From: Aromatoleum petrolei | GTDB lineage: Bacteria; Pseudomonadota; Gammaproteobacteria; Burkholderiales; Rhodocyclaceae | Assembly: GCF_017894385.1 (NCBI RefSeq) | Contig: NZ_CP059560.1 | Span: forward strand, 3,038,001 to 3,102,000 | Length of the DNA: 64,000 bases | Direction: 5' to 3' | Shown here: in pieces, positions 24,332-33,773 of the stretch | Numbering within the stretch: the first letter of the stretch is position 1 | Layout of the letters: every line of letters starts with the position of its first letter | Translations under genes and position numbers: made by a program | Notes under the pieces: model-generated | Seen by the model: only the letters and a program-made list of their open reading frames with translations | The model's database searches: none | Told to the model about the DNA's origin: nothing

Positions 24332-24676
24332 TCAGTGACCGGAGCAGCCGCAGCCACCACCGCCACCACCGCAGCCGCCGCCGGTGGATGCCGGGATCGG
24401 AGCGGGCTCCTGGTCGCGTGCGCCGAGCTGGATGCGGAAATCGATGACGATGTTGCCCGGTTCGCGCGCAACGTAAGCGATCGCGACCTGGGCGCCATAA
24501 CGCTGCTGGATCTGGTTGAGGAGGGGCAGCGGGTCGTGGTCGTTCACGAAGCGCATGGTTTCGCCGTCCTCGAGGGATTCGAGGGCGCCGAAGATCGCGG
24601 CGTGGCGGAAGCGCTTGGCGACGCCGCGGGCGTCAAAGGGAAAGACGGTGTTGTCGAGGATGGGCAGTTCGCTCAT
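24332..24676 (-). CDS. DUF2249-type small protein with Gly/Cys-rich tail
   Basis: A 114-residue cytoplasmic protein. Residues 1-92 resemble DUF2249 and related domains (VFPFDARGVAKRFRHAAIFGALESL, FVNDHDPLPLLNQIQQRYG), small proteins often encoded near hemerythrin, nitrite or nitric oxide metabolism genes in denitrifiers. The C-terminus is a glycine/cysteine run (GGGCGGGGGGCGCSGH) with three cysteines and a histidine that could bind metal. ATG at 24676 is preceded by a GGAG ribosome site. Function is unknown, and its proximity to the hemerythrin cyclase may or may not be meaningful. Confidence 0.72.
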   Translation of the reverse strand: MSELPILDNTVFPFDARGVAKRFRHAAIFGALESLEDGETMRFVNDHDPLPLLNQIQQRYGAQVAIAYVAREPGNIVIDFRIQLGARDQEPAPIPASTGGGCGGGGGGCGCSGH

Positions 24677-24919
24677 GAGTCGGGTCTCCGGGTTGGGGCG
24701 GCGATGGCGATATGAATGGCTTACGAAACAAGTACGGGGGTGCCGCAGGGTTCCGATCGTAGGGGGCGCAGGTGCCCCGCGCCTTGAGCCAGAACAAGAA
24801 TTCACCCCCGTCCTCGCGAGTGCGAAGGGACACGGACGGACGCCCGCGATATGACGATGCACAGGATTCTTTCCGATGTGTTATCTTTAAATAAAACAAG
24901 AACATATTCAGGAAAGTGG
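24677..24919. promoter_or_regulatory. Divergent promoter region, AT-rich
   Basis: The 243 bases between the DUF2249 gene and the large GGDEF-EAL gene include an unusually AT-rich stretch at about 24880-24912 (TTATCTTTAAATAAAAC and following). It is likely to hold the promoters of one or both genes. No clear operator palindrome was found. Confidence 0.4.
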
Positions 24920-27900
24920 ATGAGGCGACCTGGGCGGAGTCCTTGCGGGCGGCGGAAAGCTGAGGCGATGGGGGGTGTCGCTGCGCCGAGACGCATGCGC
25001 CTGGGCCTGCGCGGCCGCTATGCACTGTACGGTGCGGCGCTGACCACGCTGGTCGTGGTCGTGATGGCCGCCTTGTCGTATTTCAATGCGCGCACGCTGG
25101 TGCACGGCATCGCCGCCGGGCACCTCGCGCAGATCGCCAGCTCGGTGTCGGAGCGTATCGAGCGCACGCTGGACCTGGCGCATCGCGAGCTGGTCGCGCT
25201 TGCCGGACAGCCCCTGCTGTCGAATGCGCTGCTCGACTCGCAAGGGCGCGATGCCTATCTGAGACCCTTTCTCGCCCGCCACACGCTGCCGACATCCGTC
25301 GACTACAACCTCGTCCTGGTCGATTACCGCGGCGACGCCGTCGCGGCGCGCAAGGCACCGCGGAGTTTCCGCGGCGAGGCGTGGTTGTCGGAGAAGGTCC
25401 TGCGCGGCGAGACGCATGTCGCCATCGAGCAAAGCGGCCCGGATGCGGTGCTGCGCATCGCGGCCCCCATCCTCGTGAATGCCACCGGAGCCTTCGAGGG
25501 GGCGCTGGTGTTCGAGGCGAACCTCAGCCAGTGGTTGCATGGCACGGGGTCACCGTTCGACCTGAACGACGACGGTCTGGTGGAGGTGGCGCTGAGCGCG
25601 GGTGGGGGCGTCGTCGTGCAGCGTGCCTTTCCGGGCAACCCGGCGCGGCTGGTGACGAGCGCGCACGGGGTGAGCGCGGGCTTGCCCCTGTCGGTGCCCT
25701 TGCAGGTGAGCGTGAGCATGGATGCCGATGTCTTCGAACGGCCCATCGAGCGCTTGCTCGCCGAGCATGTGGCGTGGGGCCTGGTCGCGATCATGCTGGT
25801 CGGTGCAGGCAGCTACGCGCTCGCGCGCGCGCAGACGCGCCGCATCGAGGAGCTTGCCAGCGAGGCGCGCGAAGTCGCGCTGACAGGGCGGCCGCGGCAG
25901 GGCTTCGGCGCGGGGCGCTTCGGCAACGACGAGGTCGGGGATCTTGCGGCGAGCCTGGTGCGCCTGCTCGAGGAGTTGAAGGCGCACGAGAGCGAACTGG
26001 AGACGCTGGTCGAGGAGCGCACTGCGGACCTGAACCGTGCGCAGGCGATTGCACATGTCGGCAGCTGGGTCTATCTGCCGCGCGAGCCCAGGCTCGAGTT
26101 GTCCGCCGAGACGCGACGGCTTTTCGGCTTGTCGGCCGAGTTGCAGCTGTCGTGGCAGGTGCTGTTGGACGCCGTGCATCCCGAGGATCGCGGCATGGTG
26201 CGCAGGGCATGGAAGCGCGTGCTTGCGGGCCGGCCTTTCGACATCGAGCACCGGGTGCTCCTGGGGGAGGAGGTCCGCTGGGTGCGCGAAATCGCCGAAC
26301 GCATCGTGCTTCCGGGTGAGCCTCCGCGCTGCGTCGGCACGGTCGAGGACGTCACGGCGCGGCGCCTCACCGAGGCGCGCATGCGCGAGGCGATGGTGGT
26401 GTTCTCGGCGTCGAGCCAGGGCATCATGACGATGGACGCGGAGGGTACGATCACGTCGGTGAATCCCGCTTTCTGCCGCATCACGGGTTACGCGGCGGAA
26501 GCGGTGATCGGGCGCAAGGCCACGGTCTTCGGCTCGGGACGCCAGGACGAGGCCTTCAACGAGGCGATGTGGTCGGCGCTTGCGAGCTGCGGCGAGTGGG
26601 AGGGGGAAGTCTGGAACCGGCGTCGCAGCGGCGAAATCTACCCGCAGTGGCTGACGGTGTCGGCGGTGCGCGGGGACGAGGACGGTGTCGTCGAATATGT
26701 GGCGATGTTCAGCGACATCACCGAGCGCAAGCAGCATGAGGACGAGATCTGGCGCCAGGCCAACTTCGACGCGCTGACCGGGCTCGCGAACCGCAGCCTG
26801 TTGTACGACCGCCTCGATCGTGCGCTCGCACATGCGCGCCGCAATGGCAGCAAGGTCGGCTTGCTGTTCCTCGATCTCGACGGTTTCAAGTGGGTGAACG
26901 ACACGCTGGGCCACGACGTCGGCGACGAGCTGCTGGTCGAGGTCGCGCACCGCCTGAAGGACTGCGTGCGCGAGCAGGACACCGTGGCGCGCCTGGGCGG
27001 GGACGAGTTCACGATCGTGGTAGGCGATCTGCAGGACGCGGAGCATCTGCGCACGGTCGGGGAGAAGGTGCTGGGCGTTCTGGAGCAGCCGATCGCGCTG
27101 CCGGCCACGCGCCACCAGATCTCGGGCAGCATGGGAATCACGGTGTTCCCCGACGATGGCGACGACGTCCACAGCCTGCTGCGCAACGCGGACATCGCGA
27201 TGTACAAGTCGAAGCAGAACGGCAAGAACCGCTTCCACTTCTATGCGCGCGAGATGCAATGCGATGCGCTCAAGCGCATGCAGATGGAGGCGGACCTGCG
27301 CACGGCGCTCGCGCGGGATGCCTTCACGCTGGAATACCAACCCATCGTCGCGGCCGCCAGCGGCGAGCTGTTCGGTGCCGAGGCGCTGATCCGCTGGTCG
27401 CATCCGCAGCTGGGATCCGTGTCGCCCGCCGACTTCGTGCCGGTGGCGGAGGACAGCGGACTGATCGTGCCGATCGGTGCGTGGGTGTTGCGCGAGGCCG
27501 TGCGCCAGATGCATGCCTGGCGCGAGATGGGCCATGCGCTGTCGCATCTTGCGGTGAACGTCTCGGGGGTGCAGTTCCGCGACCCGGCCCTGCCCGAGCT
27601 GGTCGCCGAGGTGATGGACAGCTATGCCGTGGCGTCGGGCGCGTTGACGCTAGAGATCTGCGAGTCGGTGATGGTCGACGCCAACAGTGCAACCGAGAAG
27701 CGCATGCGTGCGCTGAAGGATCAGGGGGTTGCGTATTCCCTCGACGACTTCGGCACGGGATTCTCGTCCTTGTCGTATCTGAAGCGCTTTCCGGTCGATA
27801 TCGTGAAGATCGACCGCAGCTTCGTGCGCGACTGCCCCGAGGACCGCAATGACGTGCATCTGGTGGAGGCCATCATCAACATGGCGCACAGCCTCGACCT

Positions 27901-28081
27901 GAAGGTGGTTGCGGAAGGCGTGGAGACGCAGGCGCAGGCGGATTTCCTGCGCGAGCGGGGATGCGATTACCTGCAGGGTTACCTGATCGCGAAACCGCTG
28001 CGCGCAGAGGCCTTCGAGGGGCTGCTGCGCGGCCGCGAGCCGCGAGCCGACCGCCGGGGGCTGTCGCTGGTGGCGGGCTGA
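24920..28081 (+). CDS. Membrane sensor with two PAS, GGDEF and EAL domains
   Basis: About 1053 residues. A transmembrane segment (about 33-58), an extracytoplasmic Cache-like sensor, a second segment (about 275-295) and a HAMP-like linker precede two PAS domains (about 380-490 and 500-620). A GGDEF domain follows with intact RLGGDEFTI and an I-site REQD. The EAL domain has all key residues (EALIRW, NVSGVQF, LEICES, DDFGTGFSS, KIDRSF, AEGVET, YLQGY). Both synthesis and breakdown of c-di-GMP are possible, with the balance set by the sensor. ATG at 24920 has a close AGGAAAG ribosome site; ATGs at 24968 and 24995 and an upstream ATG at 24851 are alternatives. Confidence 0.85.
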   Translation: MRRPGRSPCGRRKAEAMGGVAAPRRMRLGLRGRYALYGAALTTLVVVVMAALSYFNARTLVHGIAAGHLAQIASSVSERIERTLDLAHRELVALAGQPLLSNALLDSQGRDAYLRPFLARHTLPTSVDYNLVLVDYRGDAVAARKAPRSFRGEAWLSEKVLRGETHVAIEQSGPDAVLRIAAPILVNATGAFEGALVFEANLSQWLHGTGSPFDLNDDGLVEVALSAGGGVVVQRAFPGNPARLVTSAHGVSAGLPLSVPLQVSVSMDADVFERPIERLLAEHVAWGLVAIMLVGAGSYALARAQTRRIEELASEAREVALTGRPRQGFGAGRFGNDEVGDLAASLVRLLEELKAHESELETLVEERTADLNRAQAIAHVGSWVYLPREPRLELSAETRRLFGLSAELQLSWQVLLDAVHPEDRGMVRRAWKRVLAGRPFDIEHRVLLGEEVRWVREIAERIVLPGEPPRCVGTVEDVTARRLTEARMREAMVVFSASSQGIMTMDAEGTITSVNPAFCRITGYAAEAVIGRKATVFGSGRQDEAFNEAMWSALASCGEWEGEVWNRRRSGEIYPQWLTVSAVRGDEDGVVEYVAMFSDITERKQHEDEIWRQANFDALTGLANRSLLYDRLDRALAHARRNGSKVGLLFLDLDGFKWVNDTLGHDVGDELLVEVAHRLKDCVREQDTVARLGGDEFTIVVGDLQDAEHLRTVGEKVLGVLEQPIALPATRHQISGSMGITVFPDDGDDVHSLLRNADIAMYKSKQNGKNRFHFYAREMQCDALKRMQMEADLRTALARDAFTLEYQPIVAAASGELFGAEALIRWSHPQLGSVSPADFVPVAEDSGLIVPIGAWVLREAVRQMHAWREMGHALSHLAVNVSGVQFRDPALPELVAEVMDSYAVASGALTLEICESVMVDANSATEKRMRALKDQGVAYSLDDFGTGFSSLSYLKRFPVDIVKIDRSFVRDCPEDRNDVHLVEAIINMAHSLDLKVVAEGVETQAQADFLRERGCDYLQGYLIAKPLRAEAFEGLLRGREPRADRRGLSLVAG

Positions 28082-28100
28082 AATCCGCCCTGCTTGCCGG

Positions 28101-28127
28101 GCCCTTCGACCGGCTCACGGCGAACGG
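28101..28127. repeat. Dispersed intergenic repeat, copy 1
   Basis: GCCCTTCGACCGGCTCACGG followed by CGAACGG is one copy, in reverse orientation, of a short repeat common between genes in many beta- and gammaproteobacteria (core CCGTTCGCCCTGAG...GTCGAAGGG). It lies between the converging GGDEF-EAL and dadX genes. A second copy is at 38641-38699. Confidence 0.5.
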
Positions 28128-28135
28128 CGACGTTG

Positions 28136-29197
28136 TTAGTCCGTGTATTCGAAGCGCACGCGCTTGACGTTGCACAGCAGTTCGTAGGAGATGGTGTTCG
28201 CGGCTTCGGCGATGCGGTTTACGGGGACGTTGTTGCCCCACAGTTCGACGCGGCTGCCCAGCTTCGCGTCGGGCAGGTCCGTGAGGTCGACGGTGAGCAT
28301 GTCCATCGATACGCGACCGATCAGGCGCGTGCGGATGCCATCGACGGCGACGGGGGTGCCGTCCGGCACGGTGCGCGGATAGCCGTCGGCGTAGCCCATC
28401 GCGACCAGGCCCACGCGTGTGTCGCGCTCGGCGTGGAAGCGGGCGCCGTAACCGAGCGGTGCCCCCTCGGGGATCTCGCGGATCGCCATGACGGCGCTCT
28501 CGAGCGTCATCACCGGGCGCAGGCTGTTGGGCTCGCCGGGCATGGGGTCGGCACCGTACAGCAGGATGCCCGGGCGCGCCCAGTCACGGTGCGCATCGGG
28601 CCAGCCGAGGATGGCGCCGGAATTGGAGAGGCTGCGCGGGCCCGGCAGGTCGCGGGTGGCAGCGTCGAAGGCGGCGACCTGCTCGGGCGTCGACAGAATG
28701 TGGGGCTCGTCGGCACGCGCGAAGTGGGTCATCAGCGTGATGCTGCCGACCCGACCGTTATCCTTTAGGCGCTGCCACGCGGCACGCAGCTCGTGCGGCA
28801 TGAAGCCGGCGCGGTTCATGCCGCTGTTGACCTTGAGCCACACGTCGAGCGGCAGCGCCGGCTTGGCGTGGTCGATGATGCGGATCTGCTCGGCGTGGTG
28901 CACGACCATCCACAGGTCGTGGCGCACGACTTCGTCGAGTTCGGCGGCGTCGAAGATGCCTTCGAGCAGCAGGATGGGCTGGTCGATGCCGGCCGCACGC
29001 AGTTCCAGCGCTTCCTCGAGGAAGGCGACGGCGAAGCCGTCGACCTCGGGGGCGAGGGCGCGCGCGCAGGCGACGGCGCCGTGGCCGTAGGCGTTGGCCT
29101 TGACGACGGCGAGTGCCCGGCCGCCGTGGCGGCCGCGGGCGAGGCGGTAGTTGTGACGCAGGGCGTCGAGATCGATCAGGGCGCGGGCGGGTCTCAT
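28136..29197 (-). CDS. dadX: Alanine racemase (catabolic type)
   Basis: A 353-residue fold-III PLP enzyme. The PLP-binding lysine is K33 in [11 protein letters not shown] and the opposite catalytic tyrosine lies in the [17 protein letters not shown] region. Length matches the family. It interconverts L- and D-alanine in the cytoplasm. Its start overlaps the end of dadA by 4 bp, the dadA-dadX arrangement used for alanine catabolism, where the racemase supplies D-alanine to the dehydrogenase. It may also supply D-alanine for the cell wall if no other alr exists elsewhere in the genome. Expression is probably under the divergent Lrp-type regulator. Confidence 0.93.
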   Translation of the reverse strand: MRPARALIDLDALRHNYRLARGRHGGRALAVVKANAYGHGAVACARALAPEVDGFAVAFLEEALELRAAGIDQPILLLEGIFDAAELDEVVRHDLWMVVHHAEQIRIIDHAKPALPLDVWLKVNSGMNRAGFMPHELRAAWQRLKDNGRVGSITLMTHFARADEPHILSTPEQVAAFDAATRDLPGPRSLSNSGAILGWPDAHRDWARPGILLYGADPMPGEPNSLRPVMTLESAVMAIREIPEGAPLGYGARFHAERDTRVGLVAMGYADGYPRTVPDGTPVAVDGIRTRLIGRVSMDMLTVDLTDLPDAKLGSRVELWGNNVPVNRIAEAANTISYELLCNVKRVRFEYTD

Positions 29198-30495
29198 GCG
29201 GCGGGGGAGAGGTTAAGGCCTTGCGAGCGGGAAGCCGCTACTTTGCCATAACGCGCGAGTCCCAGATCGGAATGACGGATCGCCGGCTGGCGGCCGGTGA
29301 CGAGATCGGCCACCAATTGCCCGGAGCCGCAGGCCATGGTCCAACCCAGCGTGCCGTGGCCGGTGTTGAGGTAGAGCTGCGGATAGGCGGTTTCGCCGAC
29401 GATGGGCGTGCCGTCCGGCGTCATCGGGCGCAGGCCGGTCCAGAATTCGGCCGCGGGGATGTTGCCGCCGCCGGGGAAGAGGTCGCCCACGACCATCTCC
29501 AGCGTCTCGCGGCGGCGCGGGTTGAGCGCGAGGTCGAAGCCCGCGAGCTCGGCCATGCCGCCGACGCGGATGCGGTCGTCGAAGCGGGTGATGGCGATCT
29601 TGTAGGTCTCGTCTAGCACGGTCGACACCGGCGCCTTGGCGGCGTCGACGAGCGGCACGGTGAGCGAGTAGCCCTTCACCGGATACACCGGCAGGTGGAG
29701 GCCCAGCGGCTTGAGCATCTGGCGCGAGTAGCTGCCGAGCGCGAGCACGTAGCGGTCGGCTGCGAGCACCTCGTCGCCGACCCTCACGCCGATGACATCT
29801 CCGCCGCCCACCAGCACTTCGCGGATGTCCTGGCCGAAGCGGAACTCGACGCCCAAAGCGCGCGCCTTCTCGGCGAGCCGCGAGGTGAACAGCTGGCAGT
29901 CGCCGGTCTCGTCATTGGGCAGGCGGAGGCCGCCGGCGAGCTTGCCGCGCACCGCGGCGAGCGCCGGTTCGGCGCCGGCGAGGGCGTCGCGGTCGAGCAT
30001 CTCGAAGGGCACGCCGCATTCCTGCAACACTTCGATGTCGCGCGCGGCGGCGTCGACCTGGGCCTGGCTGCGGAAGAGCTGCAACGTGCCGCGCGTGCGT
30101 TCCTCGTAGGTGAGGCCGGTGTCGGCACGCAGGTCGCGCAGGACGTCGCGGCTGTACTCGGACAGGCGCATCATGCGTTCCTTGTTCACGGCGTAGCGGG
30201 CGGCAGAACAGTTCTTCAGCATCTCGGCCATCCAGCGCAGCTGGAACAGGCTGCCGTCGGCGCGGATCGCGAGCGGCGCGTGGCGCTGGAACAGCCACTT
30301 CATCGCCTTCAGCGGGATGCCGGGCGCGGCCCACGGGGTTGAGTAGCCGGGCGAGACCTGGCCGGCGTTGGCGTAGCTGGTCTCGAGCGCCGGGCCGGGC
30401 TGGCGGTCGATGACCGTGACCTGGGCGCCGCTGCGGGCGAGGTAGTACGCAGTGGTGGTGCCGACGACGCCGCTACCGAGGACGAGAACGCGCAT
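29194..30495 (-). CDS. dadA: D-amino acid dehydrogenase DadA
   Basis: A 433-residue FAD-dependent oxidoreductase with the N-terminal dinucleotide motif [15 protein letters not shown] and the DadA signatures [21 protein letters not shown] and [24 protein letters not shown] at the C-terminus. It oxidises D-alanine and other D-amino acids to 2-oxoacids at the inner membrane, passing electrons to quinone. It is the first gene of a dadA-dadX pair. The upstream gap to the divergent lrp gene (30496-30629) holds a candidate operator. Confidence 0.95.
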   Translation of the reverse strand: MRVLVLGSGVVGTTTAYYLARSGAQVTVIDRQPGPALETSYANAGQVSPGYSTPWAAPGIPLKAMKWLFQRHAPLAIRADGSLFQLRWMAEMLKNCSAARYAVNKERMMRLSEYSRDVLRDLRADTGLTYEERTRGTLQLFRSQAQVDAAARDIEVLQECGVPFEMLDRDALAGAEPALAAVRGKLAGGLRLPNDETGDCQLFTSRLAEKARALGVEFRFGQDIREVLVGGGDVIGVRVGDEVLAADRYVLALGSYSRQMLKPLGLHLPVYPVKGYSLTVPLVDAAKAPVSTVLDETYKIAITRFDDRIRVGGMAELAGFDLALNPRRRETLEMVVGDLFPGGGNIPAAEFWTGLRPMTPDGTPIVGETAYPQLYLNTGHGTLGWTMACGSGQLVADLVTGRQPAIRHSDLGLARYGKVAASRSQGLNLSPAA

Positions 30496-30551
30496 GACTG
30501 ACTCCGTGACTTTCGTTGCATTGAATATCGCCAGTCTAGTGATGGTTTGGT

Positions 30552-30564
30552 AGTGAAATTCACT
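30552..30564. promoter_or_regulatory. Putative Lrp/DadR operator
   Basis: AGTGAAATTCACT is a perfect 13-bp inverted repeat in the 134-base AT-rich gap between dadA and the divergent Lrp-type gene. Lrp/AsnC regulators bind AT-rich palindromes and commonly control the gene next to them. A second short palindrome, GCGTACGC, is at 30574-30581. Which protein binds is inference. Confidence 0.45.
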
Positions 30565-30629
30565 CGAATATATGCGTACGCTAGTGATTAACCGTATATT
30601 TGGAGGGTGTTTTCCTCTGGATTAGTGAA

Positions 30630-31094
30630 ATGCGCGAACTCGACCGCATCGACCGTCGCATCCTCGATCTGCTGCAGAAGGATGGCCGGATTTCCATGAC
30701 CGATCTGGCGGCGAAGATCGGCCTCTCGGCGACCCCCTGCACCGAGCGCGTGCGGCGCCTGGAGCGCGAGGGCGTGATCACCGGCTACCACGCGCACGTG
30801 AATCCGCATGCGCTGGGCAAGAACCTGCTGGTGTTCGTCGAGATCAAGCTGTCGGCGAAGTCGGGCGAGGTGTTCGACCGCGTGAAGAAGGAGCTGAGCT
30901 TCGTGCCCGAGGTGATGGAGTGCCACCTCGTGTCGGGCGATTTCGACTATCTGGTGAAGGCGCGCATCACCGAGATGGGCGAGTACCGGCGCCTGCTCGG
31001 CAACATCCTGCTCAAGCTGCCGTCGGCGGCGGAGTCGCGCAGCTACGTGGTGATGGAGGAACTGAAGGAGACGCTGTACGTCCCGCCCGAATGA
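30630..31094 (+). CDS. Lrp/AsnC family regulator (DadR-like)
   Basis: A 154-residue regulator. The N-terminal winged HTH (about residues 1-55) contains ELDRIDRRILDLLQKDGRIS and the recognition segment IGLSATPCTERVRRLEREGVI. A C-terminal RAM/AsnC ligand-binding domain follows (ECHLVSGDFDYLVKARI). Divergent placement next to dadA-dadX suggests it activates D-alanine catabolism in response to L-alanine, as DadR does in pseudomonads. ATG at 30630 gives the usual N-terminus; a TTG at 30600 would add ten uncharacteristic residues. Confidence 0.88.
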   Translation: MRELDRIDRRILDLLQKDGRISMTDLAAKIGLSATPCTERVRRLEREGVITGYHAHVNPHALGKNLLVFVEIKLSAKSGEVFDRVKKELSFVPEVMECHLVSGDFDYLVKARITEMGEYRRLLGNILLKLPSAAESRSYVVMEELKETLYVPPE

Positions 31095-31100
31095 GCGGCG

Positions 31101-31826
31101 TCAGATCAGGCCGGGGATGTCGGGGCGGAACAGGCTGTCGGCGATCGGAGCGTCATATTCGACCGATTCGATGACCGAGCGGCCGATGTAACGGCCCATC
31201 GCGTAGTGGTGTTCGACGGCGGCATAAAGGCGACCGTTCGCGGTGCGAAAGTCCTCGTACACGGTACCGAAAACCATCTCGCTGCCGCCCGGGTGGGTAA
31301 GGATGCCGCGCGAGCGCAGGATGCGGCCGGACTCGGGATCGACTTCGGCGATCATGCGCAGCTTGTCACCGAGCGGCATTTCGACGAAGTGCAGGCGCAC
31401 GTCGCCGAGGCGTTGCTCGCCGCCGTCGCGCAGCTGCTCGCGCGCCGCGAGCAGGTTCCACGGCAGGGCGACGCGCGCTGCCTGCAGGATGAGCGCGCCG
31501 CGGAAGGTTTCGCTCATCGGCTTGCTGCTTTGCCAGGCCGTCGGTCCGTCGATGATGCGCGTCTCGACGCCGGACCGATAGTGGATCTCGATGCGAAAGC
31601 GCTCGGCGCCCCGGTAGGCGCGCAGCAGGGCGCCTTCGCCACGGCTGTGCGAGAGCGTGCGCCCGCGCTGCAGGATGGTATTCGGCGGAGTGACGGTGCC
31701 ATAGGCGCGCTCGATGCGCTCGAGCAGCGGGCCAAGATCCTCCGCGCCTGCTGCGCCGGCGAAGGCCAGCACCGCCGCGGCGAGAAGCAGCCGCAGCCAG
31801 GACGCAGGGGCGGGCCGGCGGGACAT
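31101..31826 (-). CDS. Secreted LolA-like protein of unknown function
   Basis: A 241-residue protein with a signal peptide (LRLLLAAAVLAFAGAAGA-ED, cleavage near residue 28). The mature part looks like an all-beta LolA/LppX-like fold: repeated strands such as FRIEIHYRSGVETRIIDGPTAW and GKLRMIAEVDPESGRILRSRG-like segments (here DKLRMIAEVDPESGRIL) are typical of outer-membrane lipoprotein-sorting-like proteins. No lipobox cysteine is present. It is followed upstream by an EF-hand gene 4 bp away, so the two are probably co-transcribed. Family assignment is by pattern only. Confidence 0.6.
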   Translation of the reverse strand: MSRRPAPASWLRLLLAAAVLAFAGAAGAEDLGPLLERIERAYGTVTPPNTILQRGRTLSHSRGEGALLRAYRGAERFRIEIHYRSGVETRIIDGPTAWQSSKPMSETFRGALILQAARVALPWNLLAAREQLRDGGEQRLGDVRLHFVEMPLGDKLRMIAEVDPESGRILRSRGILTHPGGSEMVFGTVYEDFRTANGRLYAAVEHHYAMGRYIGRSVIESVEYDAPIADSLFRPDIPGLI

Positions 31827-31830
31827 TGTC

Positions 31831-32148
31831 CTATTCCTTTTTCCAGCGGTCGTGACCGATGAATTCTTCCCAATCGAGGAAGCCGTCGCGGTTCTTGTCT
31901 TGCTGGTCGAAATTGTCGCTCAGGTAGGTGAAACGGCCCGTGACTTCCTCACGCGAGAGCTTGCCGTCCTTGTCGGCGTCGGCGCCGTCGAAGCGTTCGA
32001 TGGCCTTCTGGCGCGCGGCGCGGCCCACGTCGCCGAGGTGGTCGTTGCGGTCGAGCGAGGGAATGCGCGACTGGGCCGCCGCGCTCAGGGGGACGGCCAG
32101 CGCGAGCGCGAGCAGGGCGGCGGCGAGGGACTGTGCAGGGGAATTCAT
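31831..32148 (-). CDS. Periplasmic EF-hand calcium-binding protein
   Basis: A 105-residue secreted protein with a signal peptide (residues 1-25, ending AAA-QS) and two canonical EF-hand loops, DADKDGKLSREE (about residues 57-68) and DKNRDGFLDWEE (about 83-94). Acidic residues are intact at positions 1, 3, 5 and 12 of each loop, so calcium binding is likely. ATG at 32148 is chosen because it begins the signal peptide. The role is unknown. It ends 4 bp before the LolA-like gene, suggesting a two-gene unit. Confidence 0.78.
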   Translation of the reverse strand: MNSPAQSLAAALLALALAVPLSAAAQSRIPSLDRNDHLGDVGRAARQKAIERFDGADADKDGKLSREEVTGRFTYLSDNFDQQDKNRDGFLDWEEFIGHDRWKKE

Positions 32149-32363
32149 GATCGGCTTGAGGCTGGGAGGCTGCGCCGGCGCGAGGGCGTGCCGGCGTGTC
32201 GTAAGGATGTTCCGCCAAATTGCGGATGCTGGCAATGACGAACGGGCCCATGTCCTCGCATGGCGCGGGCGCGGGTGTTCCACCCTGCAACAACTGTATC
32301 GCCGGCGACCGGCGCGCTGTGTCAAAGCGGATCAGATGTGTACGGCGATATGGGGGTGAAGCG

Positions 32364-32378
32364 TAGCGAAAATCGCTA
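32364..32378. promoter_or_regulatory. Inverted repeat upstream of the porin
   Basis: TAGCGAAAATCGCTA, 6-bp arms around AAA, lies 170 bp upstream of the porin start in the 399-base gap 32149-32547. It is an operator-like palindrome next to an A-rich stretch that could hold a promoter element. The rest of that gap shows no gene. Confidence 0.35.
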
Positions 32379-32547
32379 AAAATGCGGTCAAAGTGCAGCA
32401 ATCCGGACTTGGCCCGGAGTTTGCGAAGTGCGCCCAGGCCCGCCCACCGGCGCGGCTGCACGCACCGGTTGGCGCCCTTCGGGACAGGGGCGCGGGGGCG
32501 GAACGCAAACAAACAAGGCAGCAAAACCAAAGGCCAAGGAGGAAAAC

Positions 32548-33726
32548 ATGACAATTCGTGCGAAATCGGGTGTGCTGAAGCGGACGGCGATGGCGGGCGC
32601 GCTGTGCGCGCTGGGGCTGGGGCAGGCCCAGGCGGTGAGCTTCTCGCAGGGCGACTCGACGATCGACATCAACGGCACGATCAACGGCTTCTATTCGCAC
32701 CGTACCGCCGAGTCGGGCGGCGTCAAGACGCGCGAATCGGCGCTCACCAACGGCCTGCTGCCGGGCTGGATCAACTTCGTGTTCACGACCAAGGTCGAAG
32801 GGCTGGACATCAAGGCGCACGTGGGTTTTGCGCCCGGCATCAACGACAAGTCGGACGTGGTCGGCCTGCCGAGCAACCCGGGCTGCGGCGGCGCGACCGG
32901 CTGTGACAGCCCCTTCTCCCAGATCGACACGCGCAACCTGTACTTCCAGTTCGGCGCGTCGGACTGGGGCACGATCAAGCTGGGCCGAGACATCGGCCTC
33001 TTCGGCCAGAAGATCATCCTTTCGGACATGACGCTGCTGGGCCTCGGTGGCAACAGCTACGCGGCGACGCCGTTCAACACCACCTTCGGCATGATCGGCC
33101 ACGGCTACATGTATACCGGCTTCCAGCCGCAGATCACCTACACGACGCCGACGATGGGCGGCTTCTCGGCCTCGGCCGGCATCTTCGACCCGAACAAGTT
33201 CGCCGGCGACGAGACCAAGGATCCGGGCTTCCAGGCGATGCTGAACTACGACTGGAAGGCGGGCACGAGCACCACCGGGTCGCTGTGGGCGGGCTACGTC
33301 CACCAGGGCACGAGCGGCGACGGCAGCTTCGACGCCAACGGCTACGAGCTCGGCGCGAAGATCGGTATCGGCAACTTCGAGGCGGTGGCCTACGGCTTCG
33401 ACGCGAAGGGGCTGGGGCTGTCCACGGTGGGCGCGCTGTATTTCTCGCCCTTCGAGAAGACTAAGGGCAAGGGCTACTTCGTGCAGGGCACCTACAAATT
33501 CGGCAAGACCAAGGTGGGCCTGAACTACGGCGAGAACCGCGACAGCAGCGGCCTGCTGACCGAGACCAACAAGTTCCGCTCGGCCACGCTCGGCGTGTAT
33601 CACAGCCTGAACAAGTACATCACGCTGGTGGCCGAGTACAACCGCGAGAAGGGCACCGGGGCGGAGATGTTCCCGGGCGACCTGAAGACCCGCACGATCT
33701 CGCTGGGCGGCATCCTGTTCTTCTGA
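32548..33726 (+). CDS. Gram-negative outer-membrane porin
   Basis: A 392-residue porin with a signal peptide (residues 1-28, ending AQA-VS). The remainder alternates short turns with amphipathic strands ending in aromatic residues (INGFYSHRT, NLYFQFGASDWGTIKLGRDIGLFG, TISLGGILFF), with a C-terminal phenylalanine as required for BAM assembly. The KLGRDIGLFG segment is characteristic of general porins of betaproteobacteria. It has a strong AAGGAGG ribosome site 5 bases before ATG, consistent with high expression. Substrate range is unknown. A strong GC hairpin follows. Confidence 0.87.
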   Translation: MTIRAKSGVLKRTAMAGALCALGLGQAQAVSFSQGDSTIDINGTINGFYSHRTAESGGVKTRESALTNGLLPGWINFVFTTKVEGLDIKAHVGFAPGINDKSDVVGLPSNPGCGGATGCDSPFSQIDTRNLYFQFGASDWGTIKLGRDIGLFGQKIILSDMTLLGLGGNSYAATPFNTTFGMIGHGYMYTGFQPQITYTTPTMGGFSASAGIFDPNKFAGDETKDPGFQAMLNYDWKAGTSTTGSLWAGYVHQGTSGDGSFDANGYELGAKIGIGNFEAVAYGFDAKGLGLSTVGALYFSPFEKTKGKGYFVQGTYKFGKTKVGLNYGENRDSSGLLTETNKFRSATLGVYHSLNKYITLVAEYNREKGTGAEMFPGDLKTRTISLGGILFF

Positions 33727-33742
33727 GCGGCGGGAACGGCAC

Positions 33743-33773
33743 GGCCGGCGGCGCCCGCGCGGGGCCGCCGGCC
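33743..33773 (+). terminator. GC-rich hairpin after the porin
   Basis: Arms GGCCGGCGGC (33743-33752) and GCCGCCGGCC (33764-33773) form a perfect 10-bp stem that can extend inward by three more pairs. It starts 17 bp past the stop. There is no T tract, so it may act with Rho or as a 3' stabiliser. Confidence 0.5.
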
